Below, one piece after another: positions 56,112-64,000 of a stretch of 64,000 nt of DNA. The position numbers and the translations under genes were made by a program. The notes beneath the pieces are model-generated. The model saw nothing but the letters and a program-made list of their open reading frames with translations. It ran no database searches and was not told the DNA's origin. Position 1 is the stretch's first letter; every line of letters starts with the position of its first letter. Source of the stretch: Acidobacteriota bacterium (GTDB taxonomy: Bacteria > Acidobacteriota > Terriglobia > Bryobacterales > Bryobacteraceae); assembly GCA_016185425.1 (NCBI GenBank), contig JACPNQ010000028.1, positions 124,001 to 188,000 on the forward strand, given 5' to 3'.

Positions 56112-57437
56112 ATGACCGTTCTCGCGTTCATCGCCGCGCTTCTGCTCTCCCAGGTCCTTCGCGCCGACGTCAATGGCGCCGACCCCCGCCTCACTGGCGC
56201 GCCCGGCGATCAGGTCTGCACGCAGTGCCACTTGGGCGCGGCCGTTAACGCCGGCGCCGGCAGCGTAAAGATCTCCCTCCCTGGTGGCGCCACTTATGTG
56301 CCCGGCGTCAAGCAGCGCATCACCGTCACCGTCGCCGACCCCGCCCAGCGCCGCTGGGGCTTCGAACTCACCGCGCGCCTCAACAGTAACCTCTCCGGCG
56401 GCCAGGCCGGTAGTTTCGCGGCGGCGGACTCCAACGCACAAATCATCTGTGCCACCGGCCGCGCCGCGCCCTGTTCCAGCGCCGCCGTCCTCCAATTCGC
56501 CACACACACGCTCTCCGGCACGCGCGCGGGCACCACCGGTTCCGTCGACTTCCTCATCGATTGGACACCTCCGGCCACTGACGCCGGCAAAATCACTCTC
56601 TACGCCGCCGGCAACGCCGCCAACGGCAACAACGCCAACTCCGGCGACAACATCTACACAACCAATCTGGAAGTAACCCCCGCCGTCACCACCAACACGC
56701 CCGCCATTAGCAGCGGAGGCGTCGTCAACGCGGCCAGCTACCAACCCGCAATCTCCGCCAGTTCCTGGGTCACCATTGCCGGCACGAACCTCTCCGCATC
56801 CACGCGAAGCTGGACAGCGGAAGAGCTCGCCGGCGGCACGCTGCCTACGTCGCTCGATGGTGTCAGTGTGACCATCAATAACAAGCCGGCTTATGTCCAA
56901 TACATCAGCCCAACGCAGATCAACGTCGTCGCGCCGGCGGACGACTCCATCGGCCCCGTCGAAGTGCGCGTCACCTCCAACGGCCAGACCGGCGCCGCCG
57001 CCACCGCCACCATCGGGAAGGTCGCACCGTCGTTCTTCACATTCGACGGTAAGTACCTCGCCGCCACGCATGCCGATAACACCTGGCTTGGCAGGACCGG
57101 CCTCTTCGCTTCCGCGCCCAGCTCCACGACTCCTGCCAAACCCGGCGAGACCATCGTCCTGTATGCCAACGGCCTCGGCGCGACCGACACCACCGTCGCC
57201 GCCAACAAACTCACCGATGCCATTGCCCGCGTCGTCGACAACGTCACCGTCACTATCGGCGGCCAGCCCGCCACAGTCGCCTTTGCCGGCCTGGTCCCGC
57301 CCTTCGCCCGAACCTATCAGGTCAACGTACAAGTGCCTGCCAGCCTCGCCGGTGGAGACCACGCCGTTGTCATCCAAACCGGCGGAGCGTCCTCACCGGT
57401 AACCGCAAGCTGCTGCTACATCACTGTCCAGCAATAA
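56112..57437 (+). CDS. secreted protein with CxxCH N-terminal segment and TIGR03437-like C-terminal domain
   Basis: This 441-residue protein has a leader (MTVLAFIAALLLSQVLRA). GAPGDQVCTQCHLGAAVNAG has a CTQCH site of the heme-attachment type. A Reeler/choice-of-anchor-V-like beta domain follows (GGATYVPGVKQRITVTVADP ... IDWTPPATDAGKITLYAAGN). The C-terminal half is a TIGR03437-like domain found in Solibacter secreted proteins (SGGVVNAASYQPAISASSWV and GLGATDTTVAANK). Whether the CxxCH really binds heme is not clear. It is a probable surface or extracellular protein. Confidence 0.85.
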   Translation: MTVLAFIAALLLSQVLRADVNGADPRLTGAPGDQVCTQCHLGAAVNAGAGSVKISLPGGATYVPGVKQRITVTVADPAQRRWGFELTARLNSNLSGGQAGSFAAADSNAQIICATGRAAPCSSAAVLQFATHTLSGTRAGTTGSVDFLIDWTPPATDAGKITLYAAGNAANGNNANSGDNIYTTNLEVTPAVTTNTPAISSGGVVNAASYQPAISASSWVTIAGTNLSASTRSWTAEELAGGTLPTSLDGVSVTINNKPAYVQYISPTQINVVAPADDSIGPVEVRVTSNGQTGAAATATIGKVAPSFFTFDGKYLAATHADNTWLGRTGLFASAPSSTTPAKPGETIVLYANGLGATDTTVAANKLTDAIARVVDNVTVTIGGQPATVAFAGLVPPFARTYQVNVQVPASLAGGDHAVVIQTGGASSPVTASCCYITVQQ

Positions 57438-57444
57438 TGGAGGA

Positions 57445-58575
57445 ATGCCCGGACGGCTCTGCCTCCTCGTCGCACTCGCGGCCCACGCGCAGCAGCTCCC
57501 GCTCGGCCGGATCGTCGAAGAAGTCGTCTGCGCGACAGACCAGTCACAGCGCTACGCACTCTACCTTCCCTCCACCTACACCCAGGACCGCGCCTGGCCG
57601 GTCATCCTCGCTTTTGATCCCGGCGGCCGCGGACGCCGCCCCGTCGAGCAATACCAGGCCGCCGCCGAAAAGTTCGGCTACATCGTCGCCGGTTCCAACG
57701 TCTCGCGCAATGGCTCCTGGCAAGTCAGCATGAACGCCGCGCAGGCCATGGGCGGCGATGTGACCGGGCGATTCCACATCGACGAAAAACGCATCTACAC
57801 CGCCGGCATGTCCGGCGGTGCGCGCGTGGCAATGGGCATCGCGCTCGGCGCCAACTCCGTCGTCGCCGGCGTCATTGCATCCAGCGCCGGCTACCCCGAT
57901 TCCAGTCCGCGCAAGACGCTTCCATTCGTCCTCTTCAGCACCGCCGGCAACGAAGATTTCAATTGGCTGGAGATGCGCTCGCTCGATCATGCGCTCACCT
58001 CGCCTCACCGTCTCGCCGTCTTCCAGGGCGGCCATGTCTGGCTCCCCAGGGATCTCGCTATCGACGCCGTCGAATGGCTCGATATCCAGGCCATGAAATC
58101 CGATCGCATTCCGCGCGACAACGCTCGCCTCGAACAAATCTTCGCCGCGCGCAAAGCAAAAGCCGAAAGCACCGCGGATCCTTATCAACGTTGCGAGGCT
58201 CTCGGCGCGCTAGCCGCCGATTTCAAAGGCCTGCGCGATGTTCCGCGGGATGCCTGCCATCAGGAGAAAGCCGTCAAGGAGGCGCGGAAGAAGGAACAGG
58301 CCGAAGAGGACCGCGAGCGCCGCATGATCGGCGGCATCCTCGCCCTTGAGCAGCAGCTCAACACCGCCGGGCAGCGCTCCGAAGCCTTCGCCCGCCTTAC
58401 CGATCAATGGAAGCGCATGGCCGCATCCACCAACGCCGGGACCGATTCCGCCGATCGCCGCATCGCCCGCCGTGTAAGCCGCGGCCTCGCCATGGGTGCC
58501 GCCGATCGCATCAAAGACGCCGAATATCGAAAGGTCATCGCCGCATACGGTCCCGCGCGAACCGGTCCCCGCTAA
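57445..58575 (+). CDS. secreted alpha/beta-hydrolase (esterase-like) protein
   Basis: This 376-residue protein has a signal peptide (MPGRLCLLVALAAHAQ). The feruloyl-esterase/PHB-depolymerase-like fold shows ALYLPSTYTQDRAWPVILAF, the nucleophile elbow YTAGMSGGARVAMG (Ser in GMSGG), STAGNEDFNW with a candidate acid, and FQGGHVWLPRDLA with a likely catalytic His. The C-terminal 150 residues form a charged helical extension (KEARKKEQAEEDRERRM) of unknown use. A GGAGG lies very close to the ATG. It starts 7 bases after the preceding stop, so the genes probably share a transcript. Confidence 0.82.
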   Translation: MPGRLCLLVALAAHAQQLPLGRIVEEVVCATDQSQRYALYLPSTYTQDRAWPVILAFDPGGRGRRPVEQYQAAAEKFGYIVAGSNVSRNGSWQVSMNAAQAMGGDVTGRFHIDEKRIYTAGMSGGARVAMGIALGANSVVAGVIASSAGYPDSSPRKTLPFVLFSTAGNEDFNWLEMRSLDHALTSPHRLAVFQGGHVWLPRDLAIDAVEWLDIQAMKSDRIPRDNARLEQIFAARKAKAESTADPYQRCEALGALAADFKGLRDVPRDACHQEKAVKEARKKEQAEEDRERRMIGGILALEQQLNTAGQRSEAFARLTDQWKRMAASTNAGTDSADRRIARRVSRGLAMGAADRIKDAEYRKVIAAYGPARTGPR

Positions 58576-58576
58576 C

Positions 58577-59733
58577 ATGTCCGCACCAGCACGCTTCGGC
58601 CTCGCCTTCGGCAGCCTCGTCTTCATTCGCGCGCTCCTCGACGGTCTCTCGGCGGGCATCGCCGGAACCATCGTCATGTTCCTCTTCTTCGCCGGCGTTT
58701 CCGGGGTCGCCTATCTCGGCGCGTCTGCTCTGCTAAAACGCCGGCCCATTCTCACCGCCATCCTCACCGCCCTCGCCCTCCTCCTCCTCATCACGCTTCC
58801 CACGCTCCGCTCCGTCTCTCTCACCACTCTCATCTCCGCCCGCGTCGGCGTACGCATCTTCTTCGCGTGGCTCTACGTCAGCGTAGTCTTCGCCGGGTTG
58901 AGTAGGATGGCCGGAATGAAATCCCGGATGCCCTTCGCCCTCCTGCTTGCCTCGTTTGCGGTCAACGCGCAAATGGCCGGCGACTTCGCCCCGCCGCGCG
59001 CCAACTGCTGTCTGCAAGGCGCAGCCCAAGCCCTCGCCCGCCAGTTGCAGGATTGGAACCAACTCGCCCGCTATCACGCCGATAACAAGCGCCTCCTCGC
59101 CGATCCCGTCCCGCAAAACCGCGTCGTCTTCCTCGGCGATTCCATCACCGGTGCCTGGAAACTCGCCCAATCCTTTCCCGGTAAACCTTACGTCAATCGC
59201 GGCATCGGCGGCCAGACCACGCCGCAAATGCTGGTCCGCATGTTCCCCGGCGTCATCGGCCTCAACCCCGCCGCCATGATCCTCCTCGCGGGCACCAACG
59301 ACATCGCGCGCAACACCGGCCCCATGACGCAGACCATGACCGTCCAAAACATCCAGGCGATTACCGAGCTCGCCCAGCATCACGGCATCAAGGTAATTCT
59401 CTGCTCCGTCCTGCCGGTTAGCGACTACACCGCCCGTCCGCAAACCGCGCGCCGCCCCCAGCCGATCTCCTGAAGCTCAACGCATGGCTTAAGGAGTACG
59501 CTGCCAAAACCGGCGCCATCTATGCGGACTACTTCTCCGCCTTCGTCGATGAAAAGGGCTGGCTGAAGGACGGTTATTCCGGCGATGGGCTCCACCCGAA
59601 CGCAAAGGGATACGAACTCACGGCGCCGGTCGCCGAAGCCGCCATCCCCAAAAGCGCTGACCCGCTAAACTCTACGCGTGCGCTGGCGTCGCCACCAACT
59701 GCGACTTCGCGTGCGCGCAGATCCGTCGCATAG
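58577..59733 (+). pseudogene. SGNH/GDSL hydrolase broken by a one-base frameshift, fused behind a membrane segment
   Basis: One frame runs from ATG 58577 and stops at 59471-59473. It begins with four hydrophobic helices (about 110 residues), followed in frame by a second signal-like start (MKSRMPFALLLASFAVNAQ, ATG 58916). The SGNH motifs come next: FLGDSITGAWK (Ser), NRGIGGQTTPQML and LLAGTNDIARN. After RPQTARRP the frame is lost in a C-run (59455-59459). In the next frame the expected tail continues as DLLKLNAWLKEYAAKTGAIY and SGDGLHPNAKGYEL with the catalytic Asp/His, ending at 59733. One extra C would restore a full enzyme, so a sequencing error is possible. The end overlaps the convergent CBS gene. 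Confidence 0.78.
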
Positions 59734-60157
59734 TGTCTAGCACCTCTTCGTCGTCCAGTTCCTGTTTGTGCCCGTCGGTCGGACGCGCCGCAAGAATCAG
59801 ATCGTTGATCCCGATCATCCCCACAAGTTCATCGTGATCGTTCAACACCGGCAAACGCCGCACTTTCGATTCACCCATCAAGTGCAGCGCCGCGTGAATA
59901 TCGTCGTTCTCCCGGCAATAGGCCACTGGCGCGGACGCCACTTCCGATACCGCAAGGTTCCGTGCCGCCACGTCCCTCGTCCCGAGAGCGATCGCCACGT
60001 CGCGATCCGTGATCATTCCCAGCACGTGCCCCTCCGCCACTACCGGCAAGGACCCGCAATCGTTCGCCCACATCAATTCAGCCACCGCCGCCAGATTCGT
60101 ATCCGGCGAGCAACACCGTGGCGTCCTCGTCATGAGGTCTCCCACTAGGATTTGCAT
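59672..60157 (-). CDS. twin CBS-domain protein
   Basis: This is a protein of about 161 residues. Two CBS repeats are seen: VGDLMTRTPRCCSPDTNLAAVAELM with GSLPVVAEGHVLGMITDRDV, and VSEVASAPVAYCRENDDIHA with VRRLPVLNDHDELVGMIGIND. Such proteins bind adenine nucleotides and act as energy or redox sensors. AGGAG stands 8 bases upstream of the ATG at 60157. The gene follows the baeRF-like gene by 29 bases, and both leaders share the sequence AGGAGAC. Confidence 0.92.
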   Translation of the reverse strand: MQILVGDLMTRTPRCCSPDTNLAAVAELMWANDCGSLPVVAEGHVLGMITDRDVAIALGTRDVAARNLAVSEVASAPVAYCRENDDIHAALHLMGESKVRRLPVLNDHDELVGMIGINDLILAARPTDGHKQELDDEEVLDTMRRICAHAKSQLVATPAHA

Positions 60158-60186
60158 ATAACTGTCTCCTGCTGTTCCCACGTAAA

Positions 60187-61302
60187 CTACCTGCCGTGTT
60201 TGCCGCCCGCGTACCGGTATACGGCCGCAAGGGCGCCATCGTCCGGCATCTGTTCCGGCTCAATCAGCCAGACCACTCCCCGATGCCGCAGCACTTCCAC
60301 CGCTGCCGCGTTCACACCATCCACAACGTTTTTCCCGCGCGGAAGGAACAAATGGTGGACTTTTCCTGCCCTCGCCGCTGCCAGGATCTCACTCTCTTTC
60401 ACGCTCCGCCGTGTTTTTCCGGCTTTCGCCAGCTCTCCGAGCGCCTGCTTTCGCGCCGGACTGTTCCAGCGTTCCACAACCTCTCCTCCGGACTTCGCCA
60501 GTTCCACGCTGGTGGCGCCGCCATCCGGGCTCATCTGTACCGTCTCCTCCACCAGGTCGCCGTACCCGGAAATCGCGGCATATGCCGACGTCTCCGAGTC
60601 CACGCCGGCCAGCACCAGCGGCAACCCGTACTGCCGGTACACCGGCTGCAAACCCTTATCGATCTCCTTCATGAACTCGCGCCGGAACTGCCCGCCCTTC
60701 TCTTTCTCGCGCGGATCGTACGAGCCGAACCTCACGCCATACGCGTGGTTCTCGCCCCGGTCCGAACCGCGGTCGTTCCTCGAAAACTCCATGGCGCTCT
60801 CCGGCACGCCATACGGAATCGGAAGCGTTTCCACCTCTCCGTCATGGCAATGCAGCAGCCGGATATGTTTCTCCGCCAGCGCTAGTAGCAGGAACACCTT
60901 CGGCGAATCGAGATGCGCCAAAACCGGTGTCACAACAAAGCGCTCCTCAATGTGCCACGCCGGTTCCACCATCCCCCGAATGGAAAAACAATAGAGGCTA
61001 TCCGGCGAACGGAACAGGCAGAAGGAGTCCCGGTGTCCGGCATTCATGGCCGGCAAGTCGCAGAGCTCTTGTAACGCATCCATCATCGCCGCCGGCATCC
61101 CCTGGCGTGCCAGGGTTTCGGTCATCTGCGGTAGCATTCCGCGCAGAATATCGCCCGAGGCCCGCGACCCCGACCCCGCCGCGTGAGGCCCCAAAAACAC
61201 CGATGCGCAAGGGCCCTCCGTTCGGCACAGCGTCTGCAGATCCGCTTCCCGCGGAAAAGAAAAGGGGGCGGTCTCGTTTGTTTTTATGTCGGTAACCAGC
61301 AT
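60187..61302 (-). CDS. baeRF-family (archaeo-eukaryotic release factor-like) protein
   Basis: This is a protein of about 371 residues. CASVFLGPHAAGSGSRASGD and DSFCLFRSPDSLYCFSIRGM match the bacterial aeRF1-like families (baeRF). VFLLLALAEKHIRLLHCHDG and KVHHLFLPRGKNVVDGVNAA are likewise typical. The fold is related to eRF1/Pelota. Members are thought to act on stalled ribosomes or to hydrolyse peptidyl-tRNA, but evidence is thin. The ATG at 61302 has AGAGGAGAC upstream. It is divergent from a universal stress protein gene and next to a CBS gene, a stress-type context. Confidence 0.78.
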   Translation of the reverse strand: MLVTDIKTNETAPFSFPREADLQTLCRTEGPCASVFLGPHAAGSGSRASGDILRGMLPQMTETLARQGMPAAMMDALQELCDLPAMNAGHRDSFCLFRSPDSLYCFSIRGMVEPAWHIEERFVVTPVLAHLDSPKVFLLLALAEKHIRLLHCHDGEVETLPIPYGVPESAMEFSRNDRGSDRGENHAYGVRFGSYDPREKEKGGQFRREFMKEIDKGLQPVYRQYGLPLVLAGVDSETSAYAAISGYGDLVEETVQMSPDGGATSVELAKSGGEVVERWNSPARKQALGELAKAGKTRRSVKESEILAAARAGKVHHLFLPRGKNVVDGVNAAAVEVLRHRGVVWLIEPEQMPDDGALAAVYRYAGGKHGR

Positions 61303-61540
61303 AAACGTCTCCTCTGGCTTGTCGTTGCAAACGGCAAGCCAATTCGCGATCATCCGTGGTCGCGACTCCAGACGAACCCGATCAATCGTCCGGCGACTTA
61401 CCCTCCAGCGGCGTCCCCACCCGCGGTGGTCACCCCCTTTCTACCACCGCATCCCGGCGAATACAATCCCTAATTTGCTCAGGTCCGCGTGTAACAAAAT
61501 CCCTCCGCCGTCGTTCTAAGAGGCAAGCGGATGGCTACTT

Positions 61541-62410
61541 ATGTTCCCCTATCGCAGTATCCTCTTCCCCGTCGATTTTTCCTCCGCCAACGCTGCCATC
61601 GTGCCCTATGTCCGCGAAATGACGGAGCGCTTCCAGGCCAATCTCCAACTCGTGCGCGCCTGCGCGCCTGAAGTCTTCTACGCCGCCGAATTCGGCTGGC
61701 AGATCGCCACCACGTCGTTCAACGCCGGCGAATTGGTAAAGTCGGAAACCGCCCGCCTGGAAAAGTTTGCCGCCGAGCGGTTCCCGGGCCTCGAACCCAG
61801 TCTCATCTGTAAATCCGGCCACGCCGCCGCGGTAATTGAGGACACCGTGCGCAAGAACGGCATCGATCTCATCATGCTTCCCACGCACGGCCACGGTCTT
61901 TTCCGCCGCCTGCTGCTCGGCTCCATCACCGCGCGGCTCATTCACGATCTAAGCTGCCCCGTTTGGACCGGCTGCCACATTGACCCCGCGTCGGTGCGCA
62001 GCCACATGCCTTATCACCGCATGATCTGCGCCGTCGAACCGGGCATGGACAACACGCACGTCGTGAAGGCGGCGGAGCGGATGGCCGTGGCCTACAGTGC
62101 GTCCTTGTGTCTGGTGAGCGCGCTCGAGTGGCCCGCCACGGATCCAACGGTGGATCCCGGCAACTATTGGGACCGGATGCGTTCCAGCGCGGAAAACGAT
62201 CTCGCTGTGCATTCCCGGTCTCTGCAGATCCACGCAACGACCCAGCTCGTCTACGGCCCAATCCCCCACGCCCTCCGCGACGCCGCCCGGCAGCAACCAG
62301 CCGACCTCCTCATCGTCGGCCGCGGTGAATCCCAGAGCGCCCTCAGCGGCCTCCTGTCCAACCTCTACGCCATCGTCCGAGAATCCCCCTGCCCGGTATT
62401 GAGCGTGTAA
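61541..62410 (+). CDS. tandem universal stress protein (two Usp domains)
   Basis: This 289-residue protein has two Usp domains. The first is YRSILFPVDFSSANAAIVPY ... LIMLPTHGHGLFRRLLLGSIT, with the G-x2-G-x9-G(S/T)-type ATP-binding segment modified. The second is YHRMICAVEPGMDNTHVVKA ... LLIVGRGESQSALSGLLSNL. It probably binds ATP or nucleotides and helps in starvation or hypoxia. It is divergent from the baeRF-CBS operon with a 238-base gap, which may hold both promoters. Confidence 0.93.
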   Translation: MFPYRSILFPVDFSSANAAIVPYVREMTERFQANLQLVRACAPEVFYAAEFGWQIATTSFNAGELVKSETARLEKFAAERFPGLEPSLICKSGHAAAVIEDTVRKNGIDLIMLPTHGHGLFRRLLLGSITARLIHDLSCPVWTGCHIDPASVRSHMPYHRMICAVEPGMDNTHVVKAAERMAVAYSASLCLVSALEWPATDPTVDPGNYWDRMRSSAENDLAVHSRSLQIHATTQLVYGPIPHALRDAARQQPADLLIVGRGESQSALSGLLSNLYAIVRESPCPVLSV

Positions 62411-62432
62411 GCGTGACTGGGGCAACGCCTTC

Positions 62433-62810
62433 CTACACCAACCGCCGGAACCCCTCCTCATTGACGCCAAGCTGCGCCAATACCTGATAAAACTCCCTGC
62501 CCCCCGTGAACCGGAATTGTCACGGTCCAGCCCATCCGGGTGCTGCCACTGTTCGTGACTCCCCGTCTGCCTCACGCTCACAGACCCCAACGCCCGCGCG
62601 CTAGGTAGGAGCGGTTGCAGTCGTATCCCGCGACAGCGGTGTCCCCGGTACTCCTCGGCAATCATCCGAAATACCTCCCCCAACTCTCCCAACGCCGCCT
62701 CGGCCGTATCCATCAGCGCATAGCATCTCGGAATCGACGGAATCTCCGCCACCCACCCATTCATTAGGCTGGTTCCGATACAGCACAACCTTGTAATCGT
62801 CGAAGCCCAT
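62433..62810 (-). pseudogene. relic of a HicB antitoxin - HicA toxin pair
   Basis: On the minus strand, ATG 62810 opens a HicB-like frame (MGFDDYKVVLYRNQPNEW). It breaks at a 4-base duplication (near 62750-62757) and continues in the next frame as VAEIPSIPRCYALMDTAEAA. Then it returns to the first frame as GTPLSRDTTATAPT and stops at 62601. HicA-like remains follow: RQTGSHEQWQHPDG, a shift, TVTIPVHGG, a shift, then EFYQVLAQLGVNEEGFRRLV with a stop at 62433. The HicA start and first residues are missing. Normal HicA is an mRNA interferase and HicB its antitoxin. This copy cannot make either. Confidence 0.85.
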
Positions 62811-63037
62811 TTTCGCGGCTCCTTTGAAAACCCTACAGTTAATTCCCGACAAATCCGTCAGTTAGCGGAGGCGGGGCTTTTCTAGGCCGGCCACGGGGAC
62901 GTCGCGGAAGTTGTGGTTCGGCGGCAACGCCGGGGGTTAATCGCCGCCCAGTTCCTTGTAACCACTGCCGTCGCTATGGTGGCCTTCTTGGTTCCACCCT
63001 TGCGGGCGCGCCGGCGAAACACCGCTGTCACAAGTGC

Positions 63038-63094
63038 CATACGTACCGCAGTGTTTCGCTATCATACGTACTGGTCCGCTGATATCATACGTAT
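63038..63094 (+). promoter_or_regulatory. three-copy palindromic operator of the VapBC module
   Basis: CATACGTAC (63038-63046), ATCATACGTAC (63061-63071) and ATCATACGTAT (63084-63094) repeat the palindromic core TACGTA at 25- and 23-base spacing. The last copy touches the VapB start codon. This is the pattern expected for autoregulation by a VapB-like antitoxin bound with VapC. It is read from sequence only. Confidence 0.65.
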
Positions 63095-63325
63095 ATGTCC
63101 AAGCTGACTTTGAGTGTGGACGATCGCGTGGTCTTCCGCGCTAAGCGCTACGCAAAGCAGCACGGTGTCTCCGTATCGGAAATGGTCGAGGCCTACCTCG
63201 CCGCAGTCGCTGGGTCGTCTTTTCCTGTTATGCGGGATACCCCAATTCTGCGTTCGGTTCGAGGGTCGCTTGCGAAGGCGGATCGCACGGGATACAGGAA
63301 ACATCTAGCCGCGAAGTATAGATGA
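63095..63325 (+). CDS. VapB-like antitoxin (DUF6364/RHH type)
   Basis: This 76-residue protein starts MSKLTLSVDDRVVFRAKRYA and continues KQHGVSVSEMVEAYLAAVA, a ribbon-helix-helix-like DNA-binding start. A toxin-wrapping tail follows (ILRSVRGSLAKADRTGYRKH). It would neutralise VapC and repress its own operon with the repeats just upstream. The stop overlaps the vapC start by 4 bases (ATGA). The ATG has little RBS ahead of it. Confidence 0.85.
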   Translation: MSKLTLSVDDRVVFRAKRYAKQHGVSVSEMVEAYLAAVAGSSFPVMRDTPILRSVRGSLAKADRTGYRKHLAAKYR

Positions 63326-63741
63326 AACGAGCCCTTTTCGATGTCACTGTAGTCCTGGATGTTCTGCTGGACCGGAAGCCCTACGCCGAGGCAAGCGCGG
63401 CAGCTTGGGCCGCGGTTGAAACAGGCATGGCGGAAGGGCTGCTGGCGGCTCATGCCGTCACTACAATCCATTACCTGGTCCGAAAAGAAATGAGCGCCGC
63501 GAAAGCCAAGGGAACCATCTCCGCGATTCTGACGGTCTTTGGAATAGCGCCAGTCGATAGCACGGTCATACAGCAGGCCCTGCAATTGTCTTGTCCTGAC
63601 TTCGAGGACGCGGTGACAGCGGCAGCGGCACGGTTGACAAGCTGCGATTACATCGTGACGCGAGACCCAAAAGGGTTTCGTGGATCGCCGGTCCGTTCGC
63701 TCACGCCAGAAGCGGCAATGCCACTTTTCAGCGCGGAATGA
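63322..63741 (+). CDS. VapC-family PIN-domain ribonuclease toxin
   Basis: This 139-residue protein belongs to the PIN fold. Asp7 is in ALFDVTVVLDVLLDR, and acidic residues stand in CPDFEDAVTAAAA and VTRDPKGF, the usual metal-binding set. Active PIN toxins cut tRNA or rRNA. All motifs are present, so the toxin appears intact. It is translationally coupled to the antitoxin and lies 0.5 kb from the dead HicBA pair. Confidence 0.9.
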   Translation: MKRALFDVTVVLDVLLDRKPYAEASAAAWAAVETGMAEGLLAAHAVTTIHYLVRKEMSAAKAKGTISAILTVFGIAPVDSTVIQQALQLSCPDFEDAVTAAAARLTSCDYIVTRDPKGFRGSPVRSLTPEAAMPLFSAE

Positions 63742-63915
63742 GCTTGGAGAGGTCGTTCGAAGCCATGGTTTTGGGGAGTCAGGACTTCGCAAATTAATAG
63801 CATTGCACTTCCATAAGTGCCCAAACCCTAAGTCGAATCCTACCTGGGCGGCTCGAGGGTCGAGTCCGCCACAATACCTTCCACTGGTTCCCGCTCACTT
63901 TCGAGTAACGCCGTT

Positions 63916-64000
63916 TCACGAGCAGAACGACAGGATGTGTTCAATGAACTCGCCGGGCCTGGAAAGAAACGGCGAGTGGCCAGTATCAATCGAGACGACT
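63916..64000 (-). CDS. alpha/beta-hydrolase C-terminus, partial (N-terminus off the right edge)
   Basis: The last 27 residues of a minus-strand protein are visible, VVSIDTGHSPFLSRPGEFIE and a short tail, ending at a TGA (63918-63916). The TGHSPFLSRP segment is the usual final strand with the catalytic His of alpha/beta hydrolases. The substrate cannot be told. The 174 bases between this and vapC show no other gene. Confidence 0.6.
   Translation of the reverse strand, partial: VVSIDTGHSPFLSRPGEFIEHILSFCS

Noticed and set aside
63800..63860. tRNA-like tail (TCGAATCC-type T-loop) after vapC, possible integration-site fragment
   Set aside because: The flanking bases do not pair as a T-stem or acceptor stem, and the nearby GCACT/AGTGC hairpin has a loop of the wrong size. 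I cannot support a tRNA or an att site.

Overview
The window looks like chromosomal DNA from an Acidobacteriota member close to Solibacter/Bryobacter (Bryobacterales). The reasons are its high GC content and several lineage-typical families: an Oar-like TonB-dependent receptor with a carboxypeptidase-regulatory-like N-terminus, a protein kinase fused to TPRs beside an ECF sigma factor, a PSD1/DUF1549/DUF1553 protein paired with a DUF1501 protein, a VWFA-related secreted protein, and a protein with a C-terminal domain like those of Solibacter extracellular proteins (TIGR03437-like). This placement is an inference from gene content, not from a phylogenetic marker.

Layout. 0-3 kb: the edge of a DUF2064 glycosyltransferase gene, a small cytochrome c, tRNA-Glu and a two-component system. 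3-8.4 kb: a secreted protein, a membrane protein, a structured repeat (copy A), an isochorismatase-like hydrolase, a lytic transglycosylase, and purH followed by a tiny membrane protein gene. 8.4-18.2 kb: a kinase/sigma-factor pair divergent from a TonB receptor - TPR protein - M2 peptidase cluster. 18.2-24 kb: repeat copy B (inverted relative to A), a decayed fic gene, a dxr-rseP-dinB operon, and a dehydrogenase with a small HTH gene. 24-30 kb: a quinone/enal reductase-like enzyme, the DUF1549/DUF1501 pair and a DUF3237 protein. 30-41.6 kb: a TPR protein ending in what looks like a dead trypsin fold, then an outer-membrane biogenesis operon (BamA/TamA-like, SurA-like, TamB), a DUF2103-like protein and GAPDH. 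41.6-45.6 kb: a tight four-gene operon of asparaginase-like hydrolase, MFS carrier, atypical ferredoxin and a Cys-rich partner. 45.6-52.7 kb: a MocR regulator, a TPR protein, a PQQ-propeller protein, an acyl-CoA carboxylase beta subunit and a VWA protein. 52.7-59.7 kb: selB, a dicarboxylate-type symporter, an HD phosphohydrolase, secreted proteins and a frameshifted SGNH hydrolase. 59.7-62.4 kb: a CBS protein, a baeRF-like protein and a tandem universal stress protein. 62.4-64 kb: a HicBA relic, an apparently intact VapBC module with a repeated operator, and the end of an alpha/beta hydrolase gene.

How parts fit together. The BamA-SurA-TamB genes overlap by 1 and 4 bases and form one envelope-assembly operon. 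The sigma factor and kinase overlap by 4 bases and probably control the cell surface or stress response, possibly the divergent TonB cluster. The 41.6-45.6 kb operon couples a secreted amidohydrolase, a transporter and an iron-sulfur protein pair of unknown function, and it is the best candidate here for an undescribed pathway. The two roughly 215-bp inverted repeats, both placed between convergent genes, are the most unusual non-coding signal. The right end has collected toxin-antitoxin modules, one dead and one seemingly live. I saw no CRISPR array, complete insertion sequence, rRNA gene or prophage.
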